Counted from the stretch's first letter, positions 17,713 to 26,239 are shown. The stretch: DNA of 64,000 nucleotides from Bacteroidales bacterium (GCA_014800245.1 JAAVGM010000006.1:1-64000), one strand, 5' to 3'. Numbers and translations are program-made. The notes: generated by a model from the sequence alone, not told the origin.

Positions 17713-18960
17713 TTATTCCCTAATTTGCCCATTTCCTGAAAGGAAGTAGCGGTAGGTGGTCATCTCTTTGAGTCCCATCGGGCCGCGCGGTCCAAGCTTC
17801 TGAGTGGATATCCCTATTTCGGCTCCAAGCCCAAACTGGCCTCCGTCGGTGAAGCTGGTCGGGAGGTTGACATAGATGCAGGCGGCATCTACGCGATGCT
17901 GGAATGCGGATCCTTCTGCATCATCGCCGGTGATGATGCTCTCGCTATGCCCCGATCCGTGTTTGGCTATATGTTCCAATGCTGCTTCAAAGGAATCCAC
18001 TACGCGGACCCCCATCTTATAATCCATCCATTCTCTATCCCAGCACTCTTCATCCGCTTTTTTCAAGAGATGGTGGGGATATGTCCCGGCCAATTCTTCA
18101 AATGCTTTTTCATCGGCATAAAGTTCTACATTTTTCTTCGAAAGAGGGTCGAGCAAGGAGGAAAGATCTGCAATGCGGGATTTATCCACCAACACCGTGT
18201 CGAGAGAATTGCATACGCTGACTCTTCGCGTCTTGGCATTCTCTATGGTTCGCTTCCCTATTTCAAGATCTCCTGTGGAAGCGAAGTATAGATGCACCAC
18301 TCCCGCCCCTGTCTCTATCACGGGCACCTTAGCATTGTCGCGCACAAAATCTATGAGCCGTCGTCCGCCTCGGGGGATGCAAACATCCACATATCCTACG
18401 GCTCCTAAAAGAGCTGCGGTGGCTTCGTGTGTGGCAGGGAGAAGAACTGCTACATCGCTGCTTACCCCTTCTTCTTTCAAGGCTTGATGAATTATCTCTA
18501 TGGCTGCCAAATTGGAATTTTCAGCATCCTTCCCCCCTTTGAGCACACAGGCGTTCCCGCTTTTGAAACAGAGGGAGAAGACATCGAATGTAACATTCGG
18601 GCGAGCTTCATATATCACCCCTATCACTCCGAACGGAACGCTGACGCGACGCAACAGAATACCGTTGGAAAGGGTGCGCCTTTCGAGTTCTTCGCCGATT
18701 GGGGAAGGGAGCGTGGCGACATGGCGAAGATCTGAGGCAATCCCTTTGATTCGATCGGAAGTAAGTTTCAGACGATCATAGAGAGGATTAGCCTCCTCCA
18801 TCTTTTCCAAGTCTTTTTTATTCGCTGCGAGGAGCGTATTTTCATTCTTTTCGAGGAGATCTGCAAGACGCCGGATCACGCTGTTTCTTTTAGCATCGTC
18901 AAGCAGAGAAAGATCTGCGGATGCTTTTTTCACTTTTGCAAACAGGTCGGTATATTTCAT
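17713..18960 (-). CDS. proA: Gamma-glutamyl phosphate reductase (glutamate-5-semialdehyde dehydrogenase)
   Basis: 415 residues. Second step of proline synthesis: NADPH-dependent reduction of gamma-glutamyl phosphate. The aldehyde-dehydrogenase catalytic cysteine is C250 in RRVSVCNSLD, and the family signature near the C-terminus (the ALEHIAKHGSGHSESI segment) is intact. It is the last gene of the proC-proB-proA series, 65 bp after proB. Confidence 0.96.
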   Translation of the reverse strand: MKYTDLFAKVKKASADLSLLDDAKRNSVIRRLADLLEKNENTLLAANKKDLEKMEEANPLYDRLKLTSDRIKGIASDLRHVATLPSPIGEELERRTLSNGILLRRVSVPFGVIGVIYEARPNVTFDVFSLCFKSGNACVLKGGKDAENSNLAAIEIIHQALKEEGVSSDVAVLLPATHEATAALLGAVGYVDVCIPRGGRRLIDFVRDNAKVPVIETGAGVVHLYFASTGDLEIGKRTIENAKTRRVSVCNSLDTVLVDKSRIADLSSLLDPLSKKNVELYADEKAFEELAGTYPHHLLKKADEECWDREWMDYKMGVRVVDSFEAALEHIAKHGSGHSESIITGDDAEGSAFQHRVDAACIYVNLPTSFTDGGQFGLGAEIGISTQKLGPRGPMGLKEMTTYRYFLSGNGQIRE

Positions 18961-19025
18961 ATTTCTCTATTTTAAATTCCCAATCCCCCAACTCATAACC
19001 CATATCCTTATTCTCCTTATTACCC

Positions 19026-20096
19026 TTATTCAATGTAAAGATAATCATAATGCACCACCGGCCGACCTCCGCGCTGACCGATAGATTGTTTTGCATCTTC
19101 GCTTCCCATTGAAGCGCGTCCCACGCCTATCAACTCCCCATCCGGATTGTAGATATTCACTATCTCCCCTTCTTCCCATTCCCCTTCGGCTGCTGTTACA
19201 CCGATCGGGAGGAGCGACACCGCGCTGTCTCCGCGCAAAACTTTCTCTGCATTCTCATCCACCGTGATTTTCCCTTTGGCGAAGGATGATGAATGTGCAA
19301 TCCATCGTTTCACGGTGCTAATCCCTTCTTCGCGAGGTTCGAATGTGGTGTGCGGCACTTTCTCAGGATTTTCAATCAAATCTATCAGCACATCGCGTCT
19401 CTCCCCTTTGGCTATTATCACCTTCACACCCTCTTCACTCACTTTTCCGGCGATTCCGCATTTTGTGCCCATACCTCCGCGACCGAATCCGCTCTTGGAT
19501 GCCACGACATTTCCGCTCACATCTTCACCGGGAAGCACCCTCTCTATAAGACGGGAATCGGGATCTGCGGGGTTGCCGGTATAAATTCCGTCAACATTGG
19601 AAAGGATAATGAGAATATCGGCATCGGTCATGGTTGCAATCATGCCGGAGAGTTCATCGTTATCGGTAAACATCAGTTCGGTAAGGCTGGCGGTATCGTT
19701 TTCATTTACAATCGGCACCACTCCATTCTCAATCATTGTGAGCATACATGCGCGTTGGTTGAGATATGAGATGCGTGAAGAGAAGTTCTCTTTCTGTGTC
19801 AACACCTGTCCGATCACGATTCCATATTGTGCGAAGAGATCATTATAGAGATTTATGAGCCTTATCTGACCGATGGAAGAGAAGAGCTGACGCGCAGCGA
19901 CGCTGTCGAGATTTTTTGAGGGAGATATAGTACCTCGTCCGCAAGCCACAGCCCCGCTGGAGATGAGGATAATCTCATGCCCTGCATTCTTAAGGTGTGC
20001 TACCTGATCCACAATTGCCGACATATTGGTCACATTCGGTTTGCCATCAGCGCGTGTCAGCACATTGCTCCCTATTTTGACTACAATTCTTGACAT
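19026..20096 (-). CDS. proB: Glutamate 5-kinase
   Basis: 356 residues. It phosphorylates glutamate in the first committed, usually proline-inhibited step of proline synthesis. The amino-acid-kinase domain begins with VVKIGSNVL and has the substrate segment IVNENDT; the C-terminal ~75 residues form a PUA domain (KGKITVDENAEKVLRGDSA...), as in full-length bacterial enzymes. It sits between proC and proA. Confidence 0.96.
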   Translation of the reverse strand: MSRIVVKIGSNVLTRADGKPNVTNMSAIVDQVAHLKNAGHEIILISSGAVACGRGTISPSKNLDSVAARQLFSSIGQIRLINLYNDLFAQYGIVIGQVLTQKENFSSRISYLNQRACMLTMIENGVVPIVNENDTASLTELMFTDNDELSGMIATMTDADILIILSNVDGIYTGNPADPDSRLIERVLPGEDVSGNVVASKSGFGRGGMGTKCGIAGKVSEEGVKVIIAKGERRDVLIDLIENPEKVPHTTFEPREEGISTVKRWIAHSSSFAKGKITVDENAEKVLRGDSAVSLLPIGVTAAEGEWEEGEIVNIYNPDGELIGVGRASMGSEDAKQSIGQRGGRPVVHYDYLYIE

Positions 20097-20097
20097 A

Positions 20098-20152
20098 AAA
20101 TTCCAATTTAACCTTATAATCCTATAACCTTATGACCTTATTACCTTATAAC
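20098..20152. repeat. TTATAACC-type short repeat between proC and proB
   Basis: About five imperfect copies of a roughly 9-11-bp unit (CCTTATAA, CCTATAA, CCTTATGA, CCTTATTA, CCTTATAA) fill the 57-bp spacer. The same motif occurs near 14360-14425, 26340-26392 and 38760-39246. Confidence 0.6.
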
Positions 20153-20153
20153 C

Positions 20154-20918
20154 TTAAGGAATAAGTCCATTAATCACTGCAGCCGTAAAACCCGCTTTCT
20201 CCATTGCATTAAGTCCGCGGATCGTGAGGCCACCCGGAGTCGTCACCTTGTCGATTTCAGCTTCGGCGTGTGCGCCGTCGGCAAGAAGCATAGCCGCCCC
20301 TTTTACAGTCTGCGCCACAATCTCCTGCGCTTCGGAAGCGCGGAAGCCGAGTTGAACGCCCCCTTCTGTAGCTGCTCGGATATAACGCAAAGCATACGCT
20401 ATGCCGCAGGAGGCAAGCGAAGTGGCGGCCGGGAGCAGACGCTCTTCAATCACTTTAACCTCGCCCAAGCGGCGATAAAGATCAATATCAGGATTGCGTT
20501 CATTCCCGGTGACGGGAACAACAAAAGTCATCGACTCGCGACATCTCACTGCCGTATTGGGCATTGAAAGAGAGATTGTGGGGCAATAACCGTTATAATC
20601 AAACCATCCCTTGAGATCCTGGCCCGACACTCCGGCTGCCACTACCGACACAGCCTGATAATTATAATGGAGAGTATCTTTTATCTCTGATATAACGTTG
20701 GGGAGAATCCATGGTTTAACGGCAATGAAAACAAGGTCAGCGCCTCTGCACGCCTCCTTATTGTCTGTCGTAACAGCCATCCCCTTCTCCTGAAATATCC
20801 TTAATTTATCCTCATGCGGATTAGCTATTGTGATATCTGCCGGATCAAAACCGGATTCCGCCAGCCCGAGGGCTATTGCGCCGCCCATAGCTCCTGCACC
20901 AATAATCGATATCTTCAT
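20154..20918 (-). CDS. proC: Pyrroline-5-carboxylate reductase
   Basis: 254 residues. Last step of proline synthesis. The Rossmann motif GAGAMGGAIALGL is at the N-terminus and the C-terminal signature with VTTPGGLTIRGLNAME is intact. It is first in a proC-proB-proA gene series that contains the whole glutamate-to-proline pathway. Confidence 0.95.
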   Translation of the reverse strand: MKISIIGAGAMGGAIALGLAESGFDPADITIANPHEDKLRIFQEKGMAVTTDNKEACRGADLVFIAVKPWILPNVISEIKDTLHYNYQAVSVVAAGVSGQDLKGWFDYNGYCPTISLSMPNTAVRCRESMTFVVPVTGNERNPDIDLYRRLGEVKVIEERLLPAATSLASCGIAYALRYIRAATEGGVQLGFRASEAQEIVAQTVKGAAMLLADGAHAEAEIDKVTTPGGLTIRGLNAMEKAGFTAAVINGLIP

Positions 20919-20998
20919 CTTTTCTACCTTTTTATTATATTATAATTGTCAGAATGTAAATTTAATCAAATTTTATGAGATAGCTCCCTTCTTTATTA

Positions 20999-21210
20999 GA
21001 AATTATTGTAGCTATCAGAATTATTGGAATTATCAGAGTAATTGGAATTATTGGAGCAATTAGAATTATTAGAATTATCAGAATAATCAGCAGGATTCTG
21101 ATTATTCTGATTTCCTCTGATTATTCTGATTATTCCGATCCCTCTGATTGTTCTGATTATTCTGGTTATTCCAATCCTTCTGATTATTCTGATTATTCCG
21201 ATATTTCAAT
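20999..21210. repeat. 9-bp degenerate repeat array with internal inversion, overlapping the 3' end of the four-helix-bundle gene
   Basis: Roughly 22 units. The left half reads GAATTATTG/GAATTATCA on the plus strand; after 21090-21100 the orientation flips to TGATTATTC. The inversion point can form a GAATAATCA/TGATTATTC hairpin just past the stop of the four-helix-bundle gene. The right half is inside that gene, where the 9-bp period keeps frame and encodes Asn-Asn-Gln-type triplets. Confidence 0.75.
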
Positions 21211-21734
21211 CTGGCTCTTGTCATGGCCTCTCTGATTCCTCCTTCCTCAAGAAATCTTTTTTCCTGGGAAGCAATAAGTCTGTCAAGAAGATATTGGGTC
21301 TGTTTAATCAAAGTGATGGCAAGATTGCAGAATTCCTCAGCAGGAAGTTTGCGGCAAAGATCCTGATAATTATCTTTAAAATCCGGTGTCTTTATATAGG
21401 CTCTCAATCTGATGATTCGGGGATGATCCTTTGTCCATAACGGCAATTGATGAAAGAGAAGATAATCCATATAATCCTCTTCCAGTTCGCCCAAAGAAGC
21501 ACGCGCTACATTAGTAAGTTTAATCTCAGTCTCTTTTGAAGTACTTGCAGCCTGACTTCCTTCCACAATATTTTGCTTGCAACTACGTGCCGCCTGCTGC
21601 ATCTGATCAACAGTTCGGGAGGATCGAGATAGAAATCTTTCCACAAAAATCTCAGTGATAACAGAAATTTTCAATGCCAATTGATAAACCAATAAATTTC
21701 TCACATCCCCATTATGATTCACGATTTCTCCCAT
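21102..21734 (-). CDS. Four-helix-bundle protein (S23/Avd-like) with repeat-encoded Asn/Gln tail
   Basis: 210 residues. The first ~120 residues match the four-helix-bundle family known from 23S rRNA intervening sequences and from Avd of diversity-generating retroelements: NLLVYQLALKISVITEIFVERF, then the DQMQQAARSCKQNIVEGS signature and ELEEDYMDYL. Members form small oligomers that bind nucleic acid; a function for stand-alone copies is not known. From about residue 175 the protein runs into a 9-bp DNA repeat and becomes a low-complexity Asn/Gln/Arg tail. No reverse transcriptase or variable repeat is nearby. Arrays of the same repeat family flank the gene on both sides. Confidence 0.85.
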   Translation of the reverse strand: MGEIVNHNGDVRNLLVYQLALKISVITEIFVERFLSRSSRTVDQMQQAARSCKQNIVEGSQAASTSKETEIKLTNVARASLGELEEDYMDYLLFHQLPLWTKDHPRIIRLRAYIKTPDFKDNYQDLCRKLPAEEFCNLAITLIKQTQYLLDRLIASQEKRFLEEGGIREAMTRARLKYRNNQNNQKDWNNQNNQNNQRDRNNQNNQRKSE

Positions 21735-21892
21735 AATAAAAAGACTATGTTTAAAAAAGACTATATGTTAGATAAAAAAGGCTATATATTTATCCTGCCT
21801 ATATAATTTCTATCTCTCCTTGTAAAATTAATCAAATTATTTCTATTTCAAATAATAAAGCAAATAATATTTCGAAAAATTTATGATATACC

Positions 21893-22102
21893 CTATTTTT
21901 CCAATAATTCCAATATCTCCAATAGCTCTAATAGTTCCAATAATTCTAATATTCCGATTGCTCCAATAATTCCAATAGCTCTAATAGTTCCGATAGCTCT
22001 AATAATTCCAATAATTCCAATAGCTCTAATAGTTCCGATAATTCCAATATTTCTAATATTTCCGATAGCTCCAATAATTCCGATTATTCCAATATTTCCA
22101 AT
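21893..22102. repeat. 9-bp degenerate repeat array (CCAATAATT consensus), about 23 units
   Basis: A long run of near-9-bp units (CCAATAATT, CCAATAGCT, CTAATAGTT, CCGATAGCT and similar) fills the gap upstream of the four-helix-bundle gene. Read in reverse complement it matches the left half of the array at 20999-21100. The remainder of the 21735-22185 gap holds AT-rich DNA and a terminator, and no gene. Confidence 0.8.
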
Positions 22103-22138
22103 AAAAAAATTAGGTTATGCAAGTAAGCACAACCTAAT
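22103..22138 (-). terminator. Rho-independent terminator of the lipoprotein/nuclease unit
   Basis: A 12-bp stem (ATTAGGTTGTGC with GCATAACCTAAT, allowing one G-U) is followed by seven T on the minus strand. It lies 47 bp past the 128-residue lipoprotein stop. Confidence 0.9.
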
Positions 22139-22185
22139 CTTATCATTATATGTCTGTTCGTTAGATAGTAAATAGTAATGTTTTA

Positions 22186-22572
22186 TTACCAGAACATATC
22201 CCATCCCCGCGCAACACAGTGGATCACGCGCGAAAACTTATCCCTATCCAAAGCGGAGTTTTCTATCGCGGGGTCTTTCTCCTCCATAGCATTCGTACAT
22301 ACTACGAAGTATTTAGGGAATTCTGGATATTCACTTGCTACCTCTCGTCCAGCTTCCATTACACCTTGAGCATCTGAAGGGTCATAAGTCTGATTGATAA
22401 CTTCGATCTCAGACATGGCATCATACATGTAATCTACCATATATTCATAATCACTTTCAGAAAGCTTTTCATTCTTCTCAATTTTTGAATTCAATGATTC
22501 TGATCCCCCACATCCTTGAACCAAGAGATTCAAAAAGAGAAGCAAAGTAAAAAATACTGTTTTTTTTCTCAT
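22186..22572 (-). CDS. Small lipoprotein of unknown function
   Basis: 128 residues. A signal peptide ending in a lipobox (LLVQGC, cysteine near residue 21) marks it as a lipoprotein. The mature part is acidic and probably helical, with no recognised domain. It is the last gene of a leftward trio after the 388-residue lipoprotein (167-bp gap) and the exported LHH nuclease. An immunity or accessory role for the nuclease is only a guess from position. Confidence 0.7.
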   Translation of the reverse strand: MRKKTVFFTLLLFLNLLVQGCGGSESLNSKIEKNEKLSESDYEYMVDYMYDAMSEIEVINQTYDPSDAQGVMEAGREVASEYPEFPKYFVVCTNAMEEKDPAIENSALDRDKFSRVIHCVARGWDMFW

Positions 22573-22739
22573 AAATTAAAAATTATTAGTTATTGATATG
22601 TGTAGTTTGATCTTTCATAAACGTCTTTCCAAGAACCTTAAATTCTGTACCAAGAAATATCTTTAATCGTTGGATATTAGCAAAATTAATACATTAACAA
22701 ATTACATACTCTCCAACTACATAGGTTAATACCATCAGT

Positions 22740-23906
22740 TTATTCAATGTTCAGATATCTATTGATCACTCGCTCCGGATTAATATTAAGAGTATTAGAT
22801 GAATTAATAATTTTAGAAGTAAGTTCGTCATTTATTAATGATTCTGTTCTCATTTGAGGGACAATAAAACAAAACCATGCAATAATTAACGAAATGATAA
22901 AAATTATGATATTAACAATCCATTTCCAAGTATCATATCTTGCCCTTATAGATGAGACTTGTTCCTCAAACTCACCATATGCGCCCAAAGCATGTAGCCC
23001 AACACGACAAGCATTCTTAAAAAATCCGTCATCTTTTCTCCATCTAACACTTTTCAAAAAATTCTTTACCGCTTTATCTCTTGCACTATCAATTTTACCA
23101 TCAATTATTAGCGAAAATACAAAACCTACAATGATAGCTACAATAACGTCCCAGAAGATATCAGATGAAAGTTCCCTAATCTGAGATTTTGTTCGTTCTA
23201 TTACAAGAGCTTTGATCTTTTCATCAATCTCTAATTCATTGTCTCCGGGAATAATCGTAAAATCTGGGATGGATACTTTCCCAAGAAGAATTTCATGTTC
23301 TTCGCATAAGGCATCCTTATAAGCATTAAGCCGATTTATATAAAAACCTTCACATTTTACCCCCAAATTATTAGTATTCAAATCTGAAAAAAAATCTTTC
23401 GAAAATTTATCTTCTGATTTTGTATAATAATTCCAAGTATTTGGCAATGCACTCAACAATGAATATTTATTTTCAATATATTCATCAACTTCCGTGCTAA
23501 TATAATCTGAAATAATCAAAGGCACCATTTGCCCAAACTTGCTATTTCGTTTTGCAGTGACTTCATTATACTCTTGAGGAGTAATATTTCTTTTTCTCAG
23601 ATTACTACCTTTATATTCGCTTTTATCTTTACGAATATCTTTAAGTTTAGATTGATTATTTTCTCGGCAAGCAATCAAAATCTCTTTTATTCTCTCCGTT
23701 ACGTTAGAGTCCTGGGCAATTACATCATATCTCATATTAACCAGAACCTCCTTATTAACGCCCGATAGATCACTTAAGCTATCAAGTGACACATACTCCA
23801 TTATAAGTTCATCATATATAGATGAATACCCTGCATCTAAATCCTTTTTCTTATTACCGCATGATAGTAATAAAAGCGATAATAAAACAAATAAAATTGG
23901 TTTCAT
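22740..23906 (-). CDS. Uncharacterised lipoprotein with two transmembrane segments
   Basis: 388 residues. A short signal peptide ends in LLLLSC (cysteine near 16). About 230 charged residues follow, then two strong hydrophobic segments (IVAIIVGFVFSLII and IVNIIIFIISLIIAWF) separated by a ~60-residue loop, and a short tail. A combined lipid anchor and two membrane spans is unusual. The gene starts 15 bp after the exported nuclease stop, so the two are very likely co-expressed. No family was recognised; membrane-anchored immunity or export partner of the nuclease are possibilities. Confidence 0.7.
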   Translation of the reverse strand: MKPILFVLLSLLLLSCGNKKKDLDAGYSSIYDELIMEYVSLDSLSDLSGVNKEVLVNMRYDVIAQDSNVTERIKEILIACRENNQSKLKDIRKDKSEYKGSNLRKRNITPQEYNEVTAKRNSKFGQMVPLIISDYISTEVDEYIENKYSLLSALPNTWNYYTKSEDKFSKDFFSDLNTNNLGVKCEGFYINRLNAYKDALCEEHEILLGKVSIPDFTIIPGDNELEIDEKIKALVIERTKSQIRELSSDIFWDVIVAIIVGFVFSLIIDGKIDSARDKAVKNFLKSVRWRKDDGFFKNACRVGLHALGAYGEFEEQVSSIRARYDTWKWIVNIIIFIISLIIAWFCFIVPQMRTESLINDELTSKIINSSNTLNINPERVINRYLNIE

Positions 23907-23921
23907 ATATTACTTTAGTAT

Positions 23922-24647
23922 TTATAATAAATAATCAATGTATTCAGCGATCTCTTTATACATTGGAGCTCTTTCCTTTTTACTAAACTCGTTTCGATTT
24001 ATTTCACTTCCCTTGCGTATTGGATGTAAGACAGATGATTGATTTTTATGATCTTCTGCCATCAATGCAAAATAATCAGGATTTGCTTTTTGTCCTCCAT
24101 GATGAAGTTCAAAAGCACTATATCCATGATCAGCTATATTTTTATTAGAAGGATCCTTATATAAGGGAGATAACCCACGCCTCATTCGTCCTAAATTAGT
24201 TTCGCACCCATCTTTTACATATCTTGGATTACCCTTATGAAATTTCACCGGATCAAAATCACCTGTATATTTTCTTGATATTTTTAAATAAGGATCAAAT
24301 TTTGGAGAAACAAGTAATGGCTTTTTCACACCTCTAATAGCAACTTTTATTTCCTTATATCCTCCTTTAGTAAATACCAAGGCAATCTCTTTAGTCATGG
24401 ATTTTGTCACAGAGGAACTTAGCTTAGTAACTATTATTTTTGATGTTTTCTTTGTCAGATTGGATACAACCCCTCGCTCTGAACTTTTCACAACTGTTTT
24501 TACAGTTTTCTTAGCTCCTTTCTTTTCAACTTGCTTTATCTCCTTCTTTATAATTTGCTTTCCTATAGATTTGGTAATTTGCCCCCAAGATGTTACAGTG
24601 CCAAAGCAAATTAAAGTAATAAATAAAAAGAGATGCTTATACTTCAT
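23922..24647 (-). CDS. Exported LHH-type (HNH/EndoVII superfamily) nuclease domain protein
   Basis: 241 residues. A signal peptide (cleavage probably after TVTSWG near residue 22) is followed by ~85 Lys/Thr/Val-rich residues and a C-terminal nuclease-like domain. That domain starts near NLGRMRRGLSP (151-161) and carries the FELHHGGQ motif (179-186), AEDH (197-200), LHP (207-209) and an NEFSKKER end. This matches the layout of the LHH toxin-nuclease family, in which the His residues bind metal and act in catalysis. It is the first gene of a trio with two lipoproteins. The nuclease call comes from motif layout; whether it is an antagonistic toxin or a periplasmic scavenging nuclease is open. 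Confidence 0.7.
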   Translation of the reverse strand: MKYKHLFLFITLICFGTVTSWGQITKSIGKQIIKKEIKQVEKKGAKKTVKTVVKSSERGVVSNLTKKTSKIIVTKLSSSVTKSMTKEIALVFTKGGYKEIKVAIRGVKKPLLVSPKFDPYLKISRKYTGDFDPVKFHKGNPRYVKDGCETNLGRMRRGLSPLYKDPSNKNIADHGYSAFELHHGGQKANPDYFALMAEDHKNQSSVLHPIRKGSEINRNEFSKKERAPMYKEIAEYIDYLL

Positions 24648-24696
24648 TTCATCATTTCACATCCTCCGGACTCCCCTCGTCGGCATCAGGTTAGTT

Positions 24697-24736
24697 AAAA
24701 AGAAAAAGCGCGGGAATCTGCATCTTGCCGTCCCGC
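24697..24736 (-). terminator. Intrinsic terminator of the candidate ncRNA
   Basis: GCGGGA pairs with TCCCGC (24710-24715 and 24731-24736) and is followed on the minus strand by GCGCTTTTTCTTTTT. No protein gene ends here, which supports an independent RNA transcript. Confidence 0.75.
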
Positions 24737-25011
24737 TTCCTGAAGGCTTCTCGCATTGCCCTGTCTATGCGGAACGGCAACGCAGAAGCCCACGCCAATG
24801 TATGGGGTAACAAATGCGTTCGGACGGCTTCTCCCACAAGAGAACCGACCGAATGCACGACTCGATACATTTCCGGGGCATCTATCGTTGCTCGATCCTT
24901 GACATAGGCACCTTCGAACTTTGCGAGAATTTTCAGGAAGTCAAGAACCAGCGTGATAAACGCTCTTTCTGTATGTCTGTACTCCTCACTTCCTTTATGA
25001 AAAGAGAAGTA
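24697..25011 (-). ncRNA. Candidate structured non-coding RNA (~315 nt)
   Basis: Between a TAAATTTG promoter box (25018-25025) and an intrinsic terminator, nearly every base can be put in a consecutive series of hairpins. By plus coordinates these are: 24979-25012 (GTACTTCTC/GAGGAGTAC on the RNA), 24950-24964 (AGCGT/ACGCT), 24896-24947 (TTCTTGAC/GTCAAGGA), 24863-24887 (CGATA/TATCG, extended), 24815-24857 (TTCGG, CGG and TTCTC with their complements), 24745-24790 (GGCTTCT...AGAAGCC extended to 15 bp), and the terminator. A stop-free minus frame of 106 codons covers the same stretch but has no ATG before codon 48, so an RNA is preferred. It does not carry recognisable RNase P, tmRNA or SRP signatures. 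Family unknown. Confidence 0.6.
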
Positions 25012-25017
25012 CTACCG

Positions 25018-25025
25018 CAAATTTA
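25018..25025 (-). promoter_or_regulatory. Promoter -7 box (TAAATTTG) of the candidate ncRNA
   Basis: Perfect TAnnTTTG match followed by GCGG. The start predicted about 7 nt downstream coincides with the first hairpin arm at 25012. It lies in a plain AT-rich stretch that has no other role. Confidence 0.6.
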
Positions 25026-25128
25026 CAAATAAATTTCCTTTTTGCAAAAGATTATTCGGCAAATCCTCAATTTATTTTCAATTTGTTATCATACTTGGCA
25101 ACGTAATGGAGTTTTTCTTTATCCGCTG

Positions 25129-25136
25129 CAAAGTTA
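25129..25136 (-). promoter_or_regulatory. Second leftward promoter box (TAACTTTG) upstream of the ncRNA
   Basis: A perfect TAACTTTG on the minus strand followed by GCAGCGG, closely resembling the box and following bases at 77-84. It points into the ncRNA region 111 bp upstream of the nearer promoter. Confidence 0.5.
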
Positions 25137-25176
25137 TAACGCATTGCTATTTCTGCTCTCTATACGTATAGAAAAA

Positions 25177-26133
25177 TTAATCATTCTTTATTTTTTTCTT
25201 CCAAAAACGACGGACAGGAGCCGCAGGCTGAAGGGTCTTGACTTGTGTCTTGAATGCTGATCCATCGGGTCGGAGAAATATACGTATCAAAGATTCCCAT
25301 GGCACGGGAACATTTTCCGTACATATCCTCTCCCCTACCTTTTCAAACAGAAGCTTCATGACAATATTAAAATCCACATCTCCATATTCCTCACTCAGAC
25401 ACCAGGCTTTTTCATAACCTTCCATCCGATGCAGCCAGCCTTCCTCCTCCCCTTTCTTTATAAACTCTTTCACTATCTTCCATCCCTCTTCGATCCGCGT
25501 CGGATCAAATAATTTCTTTCGCAGATTCTTTTTCACTCTCTCTTCAAGCGAAAGGAATGCCCCTTCGGTGAATGCTGTGGTCACGACCAGCTTTTTAGGT
25601 GCTGCTTGCGCAGGAAGAGTTGTTGGAAGTTTACCGGAGAAATAATCTATATACGTACTATATATAATGTCAAGTGCCCTCAAACCCACTTCCTTTGGAT
25701 CCTCCTCTTCATAAAGCGAAATCCAGAAAGGCCAGAAAGTACGATTACTATTATTGTCGGTGGGACGGAAACGGTAGGTGAAGTCCTTTTCTACGAATAC
25801 ATTGTTGAGCCGTTGCAAAACGAATGGTTCTATTCTCTTCCAATCCTCCTCCGCCTTCAATATCTGATTGGAATGGGAGAATCCTGGAAGTGTCACTGAT
25901 TTGCAACCGAAATATATCCCTTGTGAAGGATTATAAATATCATATTCAATCAAGAATTCATATATCCTGCCACCCTCCGGAACTTCAATAATGCCGCAAC
26001 GATACATCATATATTTCTCATCCATCTCCCCTCGCACATCTCCAACTAATTCTGAAGCCGATGCGAGCGAAAGCATCCGCTGCTTATTATATTCAGAGGC
26101 TCTATTGAGCCAAAAATATTTCTCTCTACCCAT
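25177..26133 (-). CDS. Uncharacterised 318-residue cytoplasmic protein
   Basis: No signal peptide, no membrane segment and no recognised domain. The N-terminal half (to about 150) looks like a mixed alpha/beta fold rich in aromatic residues (YFWLNRASEYNKQRM..., TFWPFWISLY); the C-terminal half is charged and helical (SLEERVKKNLRKKLFDPTRIEEGW), ending in a basic tail RRFWKKKIKND. It stands alone between the ncRNA promoters and the secreted-protein cluster. Codon use looks like its neighbours, so it is probably a real gene, perhaps lineage-restricted. Confidence 0.7.
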   Translation of the reverse strand: MGREKYFWLNRASEYNKQRMLSLASASELVGDVRGEMDEKYMMYRCGIIEVPEGGRIYEFLIEYDIYNPSQGIYFGCKSVTLPGFSHSNQILKAEEDWKRIEPFVLQRLNNVFVEKDFTYRFRPTDNNSNRTFWPFWISLYEEEDPKEVGLRALDIIYSTYIDYFSGKLPTTLPAQAAPKKLVVTTAFTEGAFLSLEERVKKNLRKKLFDPTRIEEGWKIVKEFIKKGEEEGWLHRMEGYEKAWCLSEEYGDVDFNIVMKLLFEKVGERICTENVPVPWESLIRIFLRPDGSAFKTQVKTLQPAAPVRRFWKKKIKND

Positions 26134-26239
26134 AATATTTCCCTTTTAATACTAAGTAAGTATTCAAAATTAATTTTAGGGCAAAATTAATCAATTCCAC
26201 AAAAAAATTCTAATTTAACCCTATTTACATTAAAACGAA

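Noticed and set aside
21102..21734. Diversity-generating retroelement suggested by the Avd-like protein
   Set aside because: No reverse transcriptase, template repeat or variable repeat pair was found in the window.
21893..22102. Possible CRISPR array
   Set aside because: Units are 9 bp, contiguous and degenerate, with no unique spacers and no cas genes.
24814..25032. Rightward 72-codon frame over the candidate ncRNA
   Set aside because: It lacks a promoter on its strand and ends in the leftward promoter box; a consequence of the paired RNA-like sequence.
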